From Caballeronia catudaia (GTDB taxonomy: Bacteria > Pseudomonadota > Gammaproteobacteria > Burkholderiales > Burkholderiaceae): 64,000 bases of DNA. Below, one piece after another: positions 43,989-53,569 of this stretch; the first letter of the stretch is position 1; each line of letters begins with the position of its first letter. Under the pieces are notes generated by a model. That model was not told where the DNA came from, did no database searches, and worked only from the letters and a program-made list of their open reading frames with translations. The stretch spans positions 235,788 to 299,787 of the forward strand of contig NZ_FCOF02000004.1 of assembly GCF_001544755.2 (NCBI RefSeq), read 5' to 3'. The position numbers and the translations under genes were made by a program.

Positions 43989-44635
43989 ACTCAGTGTTCG
44001 GGAACCGTAGAGAAGCGGGTCGCGAGCTCGCCGCGCATCTGAACGAGTACGCGAATCGCGACGACGTCACCGTGCTCGCGCTGCCGCGCGGCGGCGTGCC
44101 GGTCGCGTATGAAGTGGCGCGCGCGCTCGGCGCGCGGCTGGATGTGCTCGTCGTGCGCAAGCTCGGCGTGCCGGTGCAGCCGGAACTCGCGATGGGCGCG
44201 ATCGCATCGGGCGATGCGTTCTTTCTCGACGAGCGCATCGTCGACTATGCGGGCGTCGACAAGCACGAACTCGAACGCGTGATCGCACGCGAGCGCGCCG
44301 AACTCGCACGGCGCGAGACGCTTTATCGCGGCAACATGCCGCCGCTCGATGTGAACGGCCGCGTCGCGATCGTCGTCGATGACGGCATGGCCACCGGCGC
44401 GACCATGAAAGCCGCGGCGATGTCCTTGCGTCACGCGCATCCCGCGAAGATCGTCGCGGCGCTGCCGGTCGCGCCGCTGGATTCCGAAGCGCGCATCGAA
44501 GATATCGTCGATGAATTCGTCTGCGTGATGCGGCCGCATCGATACTTCGGCGTCGGGCAGTTCTATATCGACTTCGATCAGACCAGCGACGACGAAGTGC
44601 GCGAGCTGCTCGATGCGGCGCGCAACGATACTTAA
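43985..44635 (+). CDS. phosphoribosyltransferase family protein
   Basis: A 216-residue PRTase-fold protein with the PRPP-binding motif VAIVVDDGMATGATMKAAAM and LALPRGGVPVAYEVARALGA at the front. Such stand-alone proteins are often annotated as putative phosphoribosyltransferases without known substrate. It is coupled to the crotonase gene by an ATGA overlap and its stop overlaps that of the convergent dehydrogenase gene. Confidence 0.88.
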   Translation: MNSVFGNRREAGRELAAHLNEYANRDDVTVLALPRGGVPVAYEVARALGARLDVLVVRKLGVPVQPELAMGAIASGDAFFLDERIVDYAGVDKHELERVIARERAELARRETLYRGNMPPLDVNGRVAIVVDDGMATGATMKAAAMSLRHAHPAKIVAALPVAPLDSEARIEDIVDEFVCVMRPHRYFGVGQFYIDFDQTSDDEVRELLDAARNDT

Positions 44636-47343
44636 CGCAGCCAGGGCGCGTCGTGCGCTTCCTGCGTCTTGCCGTATTTTTCCCGCGCGGCCTTCAGCAC
44701 CGTTTTCTCGATGACGCCTTCGTCCACGAGCGACTTCAGCGCGGCAATGACGATCGACACGCGATCCACTTCGAAGAACTCGCGCAAGGCCTGACGCGTA
44801 TCGCTACGGCCGAAGCCATCGGTGCCGAGCGTGACGTAGCGGCGCGGCACGTAGGCGCGTATCAATTCCGGCACCGCGCGCACGTAGTCCGTCGCGGCGA
44901 TCACCGGGCCGCGCGATGTTGCCAGCGCACGCGCGACGAAGGGCTGCGAAACATCGTCGTCGTTCAGGCGCGCGAGACGTTCGCATGACGCGCCATCGCG
45001 ATGAAGCTCCGTATAGCTCGTCACGCTCCACACGGCGGCGTCGATGTTCCAGTCGCGCTTCAACATCTCGCGAGCGGCGATGGCTTCGTTGAGGATCGCG
45101 CCGGAGCCGAGCAGTTGCACTTGCGCTTCGGTTGCATCGTCGCCGATGCGATAGATGCCGCGCAGAATGCCTTCGCGCGTGGCTTCATCCAAAGAACCGC
45201 CGGGCGCCGATGGCTGCGCGTAATTCTCGTTGGTCACGGTGACGTAATAGAACACGTCGTTCTGACGTTCCATCATCTCCTGCATGCCTTCATCGACGAT
45301 CGCCGCGACTTCGTAAGCGAACGCGGGATCGTAGGCGCGGCAGTTCGGAATCGTCGATGCGGACAGATGGCTCGTGCCGTCCTGATGCTGCAGGCCTTCG
45401 CCGCCGAGCGTCGTGCGCCCCGCCGTCGCGCCGATGAGAAAGCCGCGCGAACGCTGGTCCGCCGCCGCGAAAATCAGGTCGCCGATGCGCTGGAAACCGA
45501 ACATCGAGTAGTAGATATAGAACGGGAGCATCGGCAAATCGTGCACGCTGTACGAAGTCGCCGCCGCGATCCACGACGACACCGCGCCCGCCTCCGAAAT
45601 GCCCTCTTCCAGAATCTGGCCGCGCGTGTCCTCGCGGTAATAGAGCATCGAGCCCATGTCCTCCGGCTCATACAACTGGCCGAGCGGCGAATAGATGCCC
45701 ACCTGCCGGAAGAGATTCGCCATGCCGAACGTGCGCGCCTCGTCCGCGACCACGGGCACGACGCGCGGCCCGAGCGTCTTGTCCTTCAACAGGCTGCCGA
45801 GCATGCGCACGAACGCCATCGTCGTCGACATTTCCTTGCCGGATGCGTCGAGCGCGAACTGGCCCCACGTATCGAGCGCAGGCGGCGTAATGCCTTGCGA
45901 CGCCTTTGCGCGACGGCGCGGCAGATATCCGCCCAATGCCGCGCGGCGTTCGTGCAGATAGCGCATTTCGGGCGCGTTATCGGCGGGCTTGTAGAACTTC
46001 ACTTGCTCGACATCTTCATCCGACAGCGGCAGACGGAAGCGATCGCGAAACGCCTTGAGATCGTCGAGATCGAGCTTCTTCTGCTGATGCGTCGTCATGC
46101 GGCCCTGCCCCACCGTGCCCATGCCAAAGCCTTTCATCGTCTTCGCGAGGATCACCGTCGGCTGGCCCTTGTGCGCGAGCGCCTTCGCATAGGCCGCATG
46201 CAGCTTGCGCACGTCGTGACCGCCGCGCCGCAGACGGTCGATATCTTCATCCGACATATGCGCGACGAGCGCGGCCAGTTCCGGATTCTGTCCGAAGAAA
46301 CGCTCGCGGTTATAGCGGCCGTCATTCGCCGAGAAGGTTTGAAACTGGCCATCGACGGTGTGCGCGAATGCACGCAGCAATGCATTCGTGCGGTCGCGTG
46401 CGAACAGCGCATCCCAGTCCGAGCCCCAAAGCACCTTGATCACGTTCCAGCCCGCGCCGGTGAATTGCGCTTCGAGCTCATCGACGATGCGTCCGTTGCT
46501 GCGCACGGGGCCATCGAGCCGCTGCAGATTGCAGTTGATGACGAACACAAGGTTATCGAGTTGTTCGCGCGCGGCGAGCGACAGCGCGCCGATCGCTTCG
46601 GGCTCGTCCATCTCGCCATCGCCGAAAAAGCCCCACACCTTGCGGCCTTCCGTGCGCAGCAGATTGCGGTTCTGCACATAGCGCATGAAGCGCGCTTGGT
46701 AAATCGAGTTGATCGGACCGATGCCCATCGAACCGGTCGGGAATTGCCAGAAATCCGGCATCAGCCACGGATGGGGATATGAGCACAAGCCCGGCCCCGC
46801 GATCTCGCGCCGATAGTGCCGCAAATGCTCTTCGCCGAGAAAGCCTTCGAGGAACGCACGCGCATACACGCCCGGCGATGAATGCGGCTGAAAGTAGACG
46901 ATATCGCCGCCACCGTTCGCATCGGCGGCTTTGAAGAAATGATTGAAGCCGACTTCGAACAGATCCGCCGCCGACGCATAACTTGCGATATGTCCGCCGA
47001 GTTCGCCATAAGCGCGATTCGCGCGCACGACCATAGCCAGCGCGTTCCAGCGCAGCACGCCGGCGAGCTTTTCCTCGATGTCGAGATTGCCCGGATAAGG
47101 CGTTTGCTGCGATACGGGAATCGTGTTCGCATAAGGCGTCGCGCGCGCCCGCGCGGACTCCACGCCCACCGACAGCGCATGCTCCGCGAGCCGGTCGAAA
47201 AGATATTGCGCCCGCTCCTTGCCGACATGCGCGACGACCGCATCGAGCGCCTCCAGCCATTCGGCGGTTTCATCGGGATCGATGTCCTCACGTCCCTTTG
47301 CGATGGAAAGAAGCTGACGGGTTCCGCTCGATAAGTCGGTCAT
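44632..47343 (-). CDS. homodimeric 2-oxoacid (pyruvate) dehydrogenase E1, AceE/MdeB type
   Basis: A 903-residue thiamine-diphosphate enzyme of the single-chain AceE type: VWGFFGDGEMDEPEAIGALS with the TPP/Mg motif, YFQPHSSPGVYARAFLEGFL, and TMKGFGMGTVGQGRMTTHQQ. The length fits. The usual E2 and E3 genes are not beside it, so it is probably not the main aceE. A homodimeric E1 next to an Lrp-type regulator recalls mdeB-mdeR, where the enzyme handles 2-oxobutyrate from methionine breakdown; that is a plausible alternative but no methionine lyase gene is here. GGAG precedes the ATG at 47343. Confidence 0.88.
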   Translation of the reverse strand: MTDLSSGTRQLLSIAKGREDIDPDETAEWLEALDAVVAHVGKERAQYLFDRLAEHALSVGVESARARATPYANTIPVSQQTPYPGNLDIEEKLAGVLRWNALAMVVRANRAYGELGGHIASYASAADLFEVGFNHFFKAADANGGGDIVYFQPHSSPGVYARAFLEGFLGEEHLRHYRREIAGPGLCSYPHPWLMPDFWQFPTGSMGIGPINSIYQARFMRYVQNRNLLRTEGRKVWGFFGDGEMDEPEAIGALSLAAREQLDNLVFVINCNLQRLDGPVRSNGRIVDELEAQFTGAGWNVIKVLWGSDWDALFARDRTNALLRAFAHTVDGQFQTFSANDGRYNRERFFGQNPELAALVAHMSDEDIDRLRRGGHDVRKLHAAYAKALAHKGQPTVILAKTMKGFGMGTVGQGRMTTHQQKKLDLDDLKAFRDRFRLPLSDEDVEQVKFYKPADNAPEMRYLHERRAALGGYLPRRRAKASQGITPPALDTWGQFALDASGKEMSTTMAFVRMLGSLLKDKTLGPRVVPVVADEARTFGMANLFRQVGIYSPLGQLYEPEDMGSMLYYREDTRGQILEEGISEAGAVSSWIAAATSYSVHDLPMLPFYIYYSMFGFQRIGDLIFAAADQRSRGFLIGATAGRTTLGGEGLQHQDGTSHLSASTIPNCRAYDPAFAYEVAAIVDEGMQEMMERQNDVFYYVTVTNENYAQPSAPGGSLDEATREGILRGIYRIGDDATEAQVQLLGSGAILNEAIAAREMLKRDWNIDAAVWSVTSYTELHRDGASCERLARLNDDDVSQPFVARALATSRGPVIAATDYVRAVPELIRAYVPRRYVTLGTDGFGRSDTRQALREFFEVDRVSIVIAALKSLVDEGVIEKTVLKAAREKYGKTQEAHDAPWLR

Positions 47344-47482
47344 GGCGCGACTCCATTAAGGCTTGAGAATGTGTTCAAGCATATCCATAGCTGCGCAGAA
47401 TGTGCGTCTCATTTGGCTGCCGTCCCGCTTTGCGGTAGTGTGTTTATTCTTCGAAAACGCTCGAAACCGGAATCTTTCGACT

Positions 47483-48013
47483 ATGACCGGCCATGCCAAG
47501 CAGCGCCTCGACCGCACCGACATCGGTATATTGAATCAGCTTCAGCAAAACGCGCGCATCACCAATTCGGAATTGGCGCGCGCGGTGAATCTTTCGCCGA
47601 CGCCTTGCTTCAATCGCGTGCGCGCTCTCGAAAAGGCGGGTCTTTTCAAGCAGCACGTCACCTTGCTCAATCCCGAAGCGCTCGGGTTGTCGATCAATGT
47701 CTTCATTCAAGTGAGCCTGGAGAAGCAGATCAAGGACGCGCTCGCGCGCTTCGAGCAGGCGATCAGCGAGCGCCCTGAAGTGATGGAGTGTTATCTGATG
47801 ACGGGCGATGCGGATTACCTGCTGCGCGTCGTTTTGCCCGACGTCGCCGCGCTCGAGCGCTTCATCCTCGAGCGGCTCACGAAAATGCCGGGCGTGTCGA
47901 ATATTCGATCGAGCTTCGCGCTCAAGCAGGTGCGTTACAAGACCGCGCTGCCCTTGCCCGCATCCGGGCTTACCCTCCCCGATCAGAACGCCGATGAAGC
48001 CGAATGGACGTGA
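47483..48013 (+). CDS. Lrp/AsnC-family transcriptional regulator
   Basis: A 176-residue Lrp/AsnC protein: [20 protein letters not shown] and [20 protein letters not shown] helix-turn-helix region, then a RAM domain ([20 protein letters not shown]). It is divergent from the 2-oxoacid dehydrogenase gene across 139 bp and probably controls it, with an amino or oxo acid as ligand. ATG 47483 is chosen for alignment with the family; no strong ribosome binding site is visible. Confidence 0.88.
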   Translation: MTGHAKQRLDRTDIGILNQLQQNARITNSELARAVNLSPTPCFNRVRALEKAGLFKQHVTLLNPEALGLSINVFIQVSLEKQIKDALARFEQAISERPEVMECYLMTGDADYLLRVVLPDVAALERFILERLTKMPGVSNIRSSFALKQVRYKTALPLPASGLTLPDQNADEAEWT

Positions 48014-48169
48014 TCGTTGCGTTAAAGCGGTCGCACCTTCCGATCAGATTTAGACGTTCCTGTAATTCTTGCGATGACGCAGCGCGTCGCCTATAACTCG
48101 TCAGGCCTGTCGGCATGTTTTCCCGGTTTGACGAGTGATCTGGCGCGGCGCGGCACGAGCGAGAACAAC

Positions 48170-48982
48170 ATGAACATCGAAACCGTACGTGTATTCATCA
48201 TGACGCGCGGCGTCGACCTGGCGATCATGGTCATCGGCGCCATTGCGCTATGGATCATCGGGCGCTGGCTCATCAACCTTGTTATCGGCGCGATGCGCAA
48301 GCTCCTTGGGCGCAACGGCCGGGTCGATCCGACGCTCGCGCATTATCTCGGCTCGATCCTCGGCGTCATTCTCAATCTGCTGCTCGTTCTCGCGATTCTG
48401 CAGATTTTCGGCGTTCAGACCACGTCCTTCGCGGCGCTGCTCGCGGGTCTCGGTCTCGCCATCGGCACCGCGTGGGGCGGGCTGCTCGCGCATTTCGCGG
48501 CGGGCGTGTTCATGCAAGTGCTGCGGCCCTTCAAGGTAGGCGATTTCGTGACAGCGGGCGGCGTCACCGGCACCGTCACCGAGCTCGGCCTTTTCGGCAC
48601 GACGATCACGACGCCCGACAACGTCGCGGCCATCGTCGGCAATAACAAGATCTTTTCCGACACGATCTGGAACTTCAGCATGCTGCCGCATCGGCGGGTG
48701 GAGCTGACGGCGAAGATCGCGAACGGCGTCGATCCGCTCGACGCGATCGCGCGCATCAAGGAAGCGGTCGCCAGGATTCCAAACGTCGCGACGACGCCGC
48801 CGCCGGATGTCGAAGTGCTGTCCTTCACGCCGGAAGGCCCGCTTTTGTGCGTGCGGCCCTACACCAATACGAGCGATTACTGGCAGGTCTATTTCGACAC
48901 CAATCGCGCGATCATCGAAACATTCAGGCAGGCGGGCTATCCCACGCCGGAAACGCCGCTCGTGCGCCGCGTCGTGAACTGA
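48170..48982 (+). CDS. MscS-type small-conductance mechanosensitive channel
   Basis: A 270-residue membrane protein with three helices and the MscS pore sequence (FAALLAGLGLAIGTAWGGLL), followed by the beta domain (PFKVGDFVTAGGVTGTVTEL and TPDNVAAIVGNNKIFS). It opens under membrane tension to release solutes after osmotic down-shift. The ATG at 48170 precedes the first helix. The 156 bp before it have no gene. Its presence with the ectoine genes fits an osmotically stressed life style but is common in any bacterium. Confidence 0.92.
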   Translation: MNIETVRVFIMTRGVDLAIMVIGAIALWIIGRWLINLVIGAMRKLLGRNGRVDPTLAHYLGSILGVILNLLLVLAILQIFGVQTTSFAALLAGLGLAIGTAWGGLLAHFAAGVFMQVLRPFKVGDFVTAGGVTGTVTELGLFGTTITTPDNVAAIVGNNKIFSDTIWNFSMLPHRRVELTAKIANGVDPLDAIARIKEAVARIPNVATTPPPDVEVLSFTPEGPLLCVRPYTNTSDYWQVYFDTNRAIIETFRQAGYPTPETPLVRRVVN

Positions 48983-49063
48983 TTTTCATGCGTCAATGCT
49001 GAACTAGAATGGGTTGAACCGGCGCTCATTGCGCCGGATCACCGGTCGCGCGCGGAGGATGCC

Positions 49064-49228
49064 ATGCCGACTTATCAATACCGTTGCCAGGATTGCGGCG
49101 AGACCTTCGAGCACGCGGAGCATGTCGCCGAGCATGCGACGGTGCAGCTCAAATGCCCGAAGTGCGGCAGCGAGAAGATCGCGCATGCGCCTGCGCCGTT
49201 CGTCGCGAAGACCACGAAGAAAAGCTGA
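49064..49228 (+). CDS. FmdB-type zinc ribbon protein, 54 residues
   Basis: A short frame with GGAGGAT just before the ATG. The product MPTYQYRCQDCGETFEHAEH and later LKCPKCGSEKI carries two CxxC pairs, the FmdB/regulatory-protein zinc ribbon. It is too short to show in ordinary ORF lists, so it was found by reading. FmdB was named from a formamidase operon; the function of the stand-alone ribbon is not known. A GC hairpin (CCGGCGC/GCGCCGG, 49019-49037) precedes it. Confidence 0.85.
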   Translation: MPTYQYRCQDCGETFEHAEHVAEHATVQLKCPKCGSEKIAHAPAPFVAKTTKKS

Positions 49229-49248
49229 GAAATCGACTCGTCGACGTA

Positions 49249-50232
49249 TCAGGCCGCGCGGAATCGCACTTCGTGTGACGGCAGTCCGCCCAGGCGTGAT
49301 GCAACGTGATCGATGAACGCGCGCAGGCGCGGCGCTTCGTGACGGCTCGGCGGCCACAAAATCTGGAACACGCCTTCCGTGCCCGTGTGCGCCCCGAGCA
49401 CGGCGCGCAGCATGCCGCCTTCGAGCGCGCTCTTCGCGATGAAGTCCGGCACGCACGCGAGCCCTAGCCCCGAGATGCAGGCGGCGAGCACGGCTTCCAT
49501 GTCGTTGAAAGTGAGCGTCGCGTGCGGATCGATGGCGAACGTATGATCGTCGCGCGAAAAGCGCCACGGCTCGGGCCGCCCGCTTGCGGGGGAACGGAAG
49601 CGGATGCACGAATGGCCTTCGAGATCGGCGGGCGTCGCGGGCTCGCCGTGACCGGCGAAATACGTGGGCGAGCCGATCACGACCGGGCCATATTGCGCGA
49701 GCGGCCGCGCGAGCAATTGCGAATCGGCGAGACGTCCGGTGCGGATCACGGCGTCATAGCCTTCCTGCGTGATGTCGACCATGCGATCGCTGAACTCGAT
49801 ATCCAGTTCGATGTCGGGATAGCGCCGCCTGAATTCCGGCACGAGCGGCAGCAAGAGACGGCTGCCGAGCGACGGCGCGGCGATGCGCAGCCGCCCGCGC
49901 GGCGACGATGTCGATTGAAACAGCTCGTTCTCCGCTTCTTCGAGATCGGCGAGCATGCGCTTGCAGCGCGCGAAGAAGCGCGCGCCTTCGTGCGTGAGGC
50001 CGATTCTGCGTGTCGTGCGATTGAGCAACTGCACGCCGAGTTTGGCTTCGAGCCGCATCACGCTCTTGCCCACCGCCGACGCGGACAAACCGAGCGCGCG
50101 CCCGGCCGCCACGAAACTGCCCGATTCCGCCGCGCGCACGAACGCGACCATCCCGGAGAGGCTTTCAGTCGATGGAGGCCCGCCCGGTGCGGGATGGGCC
50201 TGCGAGGGAGCGATCGTCATATGCGTCATCAT
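49249..50232 (-). CDS. LysR-family transcriptional regulator
   Basis: A 327-residue LysR protein, winged helix first (MVAFVRAAESGSFVAAGRAL, LGLSASAVGKSVMRLEAKLG), then a substrate-binding domain (RLRIAAPSLGSRLLLPLVPE, RYPDIELDIEFSDRMVDITQ) of the CrgA-like type. The first 25 residues are Pro/Ser-rich. No obvious partner gene is divergent in a way that fixes its target. Three ATG codons at the start (50232, 50229, 50220) are possible. Confidence 0.9.
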   Translation of the reverse strand: MMTHMTIAPSQAHPAPGGPPSTESLSGMVAFVRAAESGSFVAAGRALGLSASAVGKSVMRLEAKLGVQLLNRTTRRIGLTHEGARFFARCKRMLADLEEAENELFQSTSSPRGRLRIAAPSLGSRLLLPLVPEFRRRYPDIELDIEFSDRMVDITQEGYDAVIRTGRLADSQLLARPLAQYGPVVIGSPTYFAGHGEPATPADLEGHSCIRFRSPASGRPEPWRFSRDDHTFAIDPHATLTFNDMEAVLAACISGLGLACVPDFIAKSALEGGMLRAVLGAHTGTEGVFQILWPPSRHEAPRLRAFIDHVASRLGGLPSHEVRFRAA

Positions 50233-50317
50233 CGGGAAATACGGCGCGACGGAATGCGCCTGTCTCCTGCATGAACGTCCGCGACGACGATTTATTCCCG
50301 ACTATTCACACCTCGTT

Positions 50318-51082
50318 TCAGCCGTTCAGTTCCTCGTGCAGCGCGACATATTCTTGCGCGAGCTTGTGACGCGGTTCGAGGTAGATCATCGGGCGCGCGT
50401 GTTGATGACTCTCTCGAATCTTCACGGAGAGCGACAGATGCGAATTGAGCACGGGGAGATCTTCGCCGCGCAGTTCGTCGACGAGTTGCTGCGGCAGGCT
50501 CGCGCGCGGCTGGAACTGATTGATGACGATGCCTTCGACGCTCAGGTCCGGATTGTGATCGTGGCGGATTTCCTGCACATTATCGAGCACGGAATAGAGC
50601 GCGCGGCGCGAGAAGTCGTCGCAATCGAAGGGAATCAGGCAGCGCTCGACGGCGATGAGCGCGGAGCGCGTGAAGAAGTTCAGCGCGGGCGGCGTGTCGA
50701 TATAGACGGCGTCGTAGTCTTGCAGCCCTTTCAGCGCGTCGCGCAGCTTATAGATCTTGTAGCGTGATTCGAGCTTGCTTTGCAGCGCTTCCAGATTCGG
50801 ATGTGACGGCACGATGTCGAGATTTTCGAACGGCGTCGAATGAATGAAGGAATCGAACGTGGGTTCGCGGAAGCTGTAGCTCAATGCCGATTCGAAGAAA
50901 CTCGCGAGATTCGGCTGCGCGTCGCGGGCGTTGGCGCCGAGGAGGTACTGGCTCGCATTGCCTTGCGGGTCGAGGTCGATGACCAGTGTGCGCACGCCGC
51001 GGGAGGCGCTGATCGCGGCGAGATTGCAGACGATGGTGGACTTGCCTACGCCACCTTTTTGATTGAAGACCACACGGCGCAT
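50318..51082 (-). CDS. ParA-family ATPase, solitary
   Basis: A 254-residue ParA/Soj-type Walker ATPase: KGGVGKSTIVCNLAAISASR at the start (deviant Walker A), VIDLDPQGNASQYLLG and YDAVYIDTPPALNFF. ParA proteins position DNA or large complexes by ATP-driven patterning. No parB or parS site is seen next to it, so it is an orphan that may serve another cargo. GAGGAAG precedes the ATG. To its right 130 bp of T/G-rich DNA lead into a palindromic repeat. Confidence 0.9.
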   Translation of the reverse strand: MRRVVFNQKGGVGKSTIVCNLAAISASRGVRTLVIDLDPQGNASQYLLGANARDAQPNLASFFESALSYSFREPTFDSFIHSTPFENLDIVPSHPNLEALQSKLESRYKIYKLRDALKGLQDYDAVYIDTPPALNFFTRSALIAVERCLIPFDCDDFSRRALYSVLDNVQEIRHDHNPDLSVEGIVINQFQPRASLPQQLVDELRGEDLPVLNSHLSLSVKIRESHQHARPMIYLEPRHKLAQEYVALHEELNG

Positions 51083-51215
51083 CGGTTTTTCTTCCTCGGG
51101 GTTGGTGAACGGTCGTGTTTTTTGTTTTTTTGGGTTTGGGTTTTGAGCAGGTCCCAGGGGGTGATATTAGCGCATCGGTTTGTTGTTTTTGCTTCGCTTT
51201 TCGTGGAAGCCTGAT

Positions 51216-51845
51216 TTCGTGTCGGTCTATTTGCGTTGCCCCTGTGCGGGGCGGCACCTACTTTCTTTGCTGCTGCAAAGAAAGTAGGCAAAGAAAGCAG
51301 CTCTCCCCAGCCTAAGCACTTCATACCGGCCGCGGCACAGGCAATCGATAAGTGGTCCGGCAGTAGCGAGTGCCACCGAAGGTCTGATTGGGCGTGGACC
51401 GCGCACGGTCTGACAAGCCATAACTTCAAGAACATCGGCTCAGCACGAAATAGCTTCGGCACAGCGCTACGCCCTGCCGCCGGGTCTGCAAGGGAAACCG
51501 ACTGATCACACATGCAGTGGATGGAGCGCACGCAAACCCGATTGACCGGTCGGCCACGAAGCGGGCCGGAGCTATTTCGTGCTGAACCAGTTTGTTGTGC
51601 CGCGCGATGTGGCAGACCGTGCGCGATCCAAGCCGCGGGAGTTTTGTGAGGGCACTCGCTACTCCGGGTTCCATTCAGTCAATCGCCTGTGCCGCGGCCG
51701 GTGTGAAGTGCTTAGGCTGGGGATAGCTGTTTCTTCGGTTGCTTTCTTTGCGTCGACCAGAGTTGGCGCTTTAGCGCTTACTCTGGTCCCGAGCAAAGAA
51801 AGTGACTGCCGCCCCGCACAGGGCAGTGCTATAGACCGACACGAA
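51216..51845. repeat. 630-bp palindromic repeat element, copy B
   Basis: Second copy, in the same orientation as the one at 18941-19558, again with inverted ends (51216-51255 and 51808-51845) and the same two internal hairpins. The right end lacks two bases relative to copy A. Sequence outside the repeat differs, and the two share only a few bases such as CCTGAT before the left end. It lies between a DUF1269-like gene stop and parA start, and the whole 51083-51873 region has no gene that I can support. A short frame in the same position is open in both copies (19293-19544 and 51579-51896) but may reflect DNA conservation only. Confidence 0.9.
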
Positions 51846-51873
51846 AACGGGATCAACCAAAAAACAAAACCCA

Positions 51874-52383
51874 TCAAGGAAAAGCAGGAATCGTAGGATC
51901 GGCCCCTTCCAGGTCGGCCTCCGGATGATGCCCCTTCACCAACGCCTCGATCTCCTCGAGGCGCCCCGTCGGTACATCGACCATCATCAGCAATTCGCCT
52001 CCCTCGATCGCATGTTCAAAGCGCCGCAACCGCGTATTCGGAATCCCCACGCCGATCATCGTCGCAGCCCATGCGCCGAAGCCCATGCTCGCGAGCGTCA
52101 TGCAAACGACAGCGCCCCCGGCAATCGTCAACCCAGCCGGCGGAAAGGCCATCGCAACAAGCCCGGCGAGCACACCCGTCGCACCGCCCGCCGCCGTTCC
52201 GCGCGCAAGCGCCGGCAAAAGATCCGAGCGTTGAACCAGCGTGGCCTGCGGCAAATCCTCGAGCGGCGTGTGAGGCCGCGCGAGCACATGGATATGCCGC
52301 CATTCGATCCGCTTCAGAAGCAGTTCGTCGATGATGCTCTTCGCGCTCGCCACGCTCGGCAAAAGAAAATAGATGCGCCGCAT
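51874..52383 (-). CDS. DUF1269-like membrane-associated protein
   Basis: A 169-residue protein with MRRIYFLLPSVASAKSIIDE at the start, a hydrophobic Gly/Ala-rich hairpin (ALARGTAAGGATGVLAGLVA, FPPAGLTIAGGAVVCMTLAS, with glycine-zipper spacing) and a soluble tail with LLMMVDVPTGRLEEIEALVK. It is the type usually labelled DUF1269 or glycine-zipper protein. GGAGG precedes the ATG at 52383. Function unknown; it may be an envelope stress protein. Confidence 0.82.
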   Translation of the reverse strand: MRRIYFLLPSVASAKSIIDELLLKRIEWRHIHVLARPHTPLEDLPQATLVQRSDLLPALARGTAAGGATGVLAGLVAMAFPPAGLTIAGGAVVCMTLASMGFGAWAATMIGVGIPNTRLRRFEHAIEGGELLMMVDVPTGRLEEIEALVKGHHPEADLEGADPTIPAFP

Positions 52384-52445
52384 TTCGCGCCTCCATATAT
52401 CGAATTCCATGTATTCAATATAGACGACGCGAGAAAGCACGTTTT

Positions 52446-53564
52446 TCAAACAGCTTGCTGAATGCGCGCACCGCTTTCATCGAAGAAATAAATGCGCTCG
52501 CGATTCACGCGCACGCCCGCCGCACCGCCAATCTCGCCCGCAAACGTATTCGGCACTTTCACGACGATCTGCTGTTCGCCGACGTTCATCGTCACGAGGG
52601 AATGATCGCCGATCAGCTCGACCGAATAGATGCGTCCCTGCAATTCGCCTTCGCCCTGCCGCATCAACGAACACTCTTCCGGACGCACGCCGAGCGTCGC
52701 GCGGCCTTCGTGACGCAACGGCGCGTCGAGCGACAGACAGGGTGCATCGAAACGTCCTTGCGCGAGCGTGCCGCGCAGAAAATTCATCGGCGGCGATCCG
52801 ATGAATCCCGCGACGAACAGATTCGCCGGGTCCGAATAGATACGCGCGGGCGTATCGAGTTGCTGCAACGCGCCCTTGTCGAGGACAGCGACGCGATGCG
52901 CGAGCGTCATCGCTTCGATCTGATCGTGCGTCACGTAGATCGTCGTGATGCCGAGCTCGTGTTGCATGTGCTTCAATTCCGCGCGCATGTGGCCGCGCAG
53001 CTTGGCATCGAGATTGGAAAGCGGCTCGTCCATGAGGAAGGCAGCCGGCCGCCGCACGATCGCGCGCGCGAGCGCCACGCGCTGACGCTGCCCGCCCGAC
53101 AACTGACGCGGCAAGCGCGCAAGCAAAGGTTCGAGCTGGACGCTCGCGGCCACTTCGCGCACCGCCGCTTCGATCTCGGCCTTCGGGCGCTTTCTCACGA
53201 TGAGCGGATACGCGATGTTCTCGAACACCGTCTTGTGCGGATACAGCGCATACGACTGAAACACCATCGCAACATCGCGGTCGCGCGGAAGCTGATGTGT
53301 GACATCGGTATCGCCGACGAACACCGCGCCTTCGGTCGCCGACTCCAGCCCCGCGACGATGCGCAGCGCCGTCGTCTTGCCGCAGCCCGATTCGCCGAGC
53401 AGCACGAGAAATTCACCCGCCTGCACGTCGAGCGACAAGTCGCGCAGCACGCGCGTGTCGCCGAACAGCTTGCCGACGTTTCTCAACGATACGCTCTTCG
53501 ACTGGCGCGCCGCCGCGATCTTCGTCAGGCGGGTGTCATCGACCTTGACCGCCTCGCTATCCAT
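52446..53564 (-). CDS. ABC transporter ATP-binding protein (UgpC/MalK type)
   Basis: A 372-residue sugar-type ABC ATPase: Walker A LLGESGCGKTTALRIVAGLE, Q-loop FQSYALYPHKTVFENIAYPL, signature [16 protein letters not shown], Walker B AFLMDEPLSNLDAKLRGHMR and the C-terminal regulatory TOBE domain (GVRPEECSLMRQGEG). It powers the carbohydrate importer made by the next three genes. ATG 53564 has AAAGGA 8 bases before it; ATG 53573, overlapping the permease stop, is an alternative. Confidence 0.92.
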   Translation of the reverse strand: MDSEAVKVDDTRLTKIAAARQSKSVSLRNVGKLFGDTRVLRDLSLDVQAGEFLVLLGESGCGKTTALRIVAGLESATEGAVFVGDTDVTHQLPRDRDVAMVFQSYALYPHKTVFENIAYPLIVRKRPKAEIEAAVREVAASVQLEPLLARLPRQLSGGQRQRVALARAIVRRPAAFLMDEPLSNLDAKLRGHMRAELKHMQHELGITTIYVTHDQIEAMTLAHRVAVLDKGALQQLDTPARIYSDPANLFVAGFIGSPPMNFLRGTLAQGRFDAPCLSLDAPLRHEGRATLGVRPEECSLMRQGEGELQGRIYSVELIGDHSLVTMNVGEQQIVVKVPNTFAGEIGGAAGVRVNRERIYFFDESGARIQQAV

Positions 53565-53569
53565 GACCG

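Noticed and set aside
49019..49037. GC hairpin before the FmdB gene as a terminator
   Set aside because: Perfect 7-bp stem but no T-run follows.
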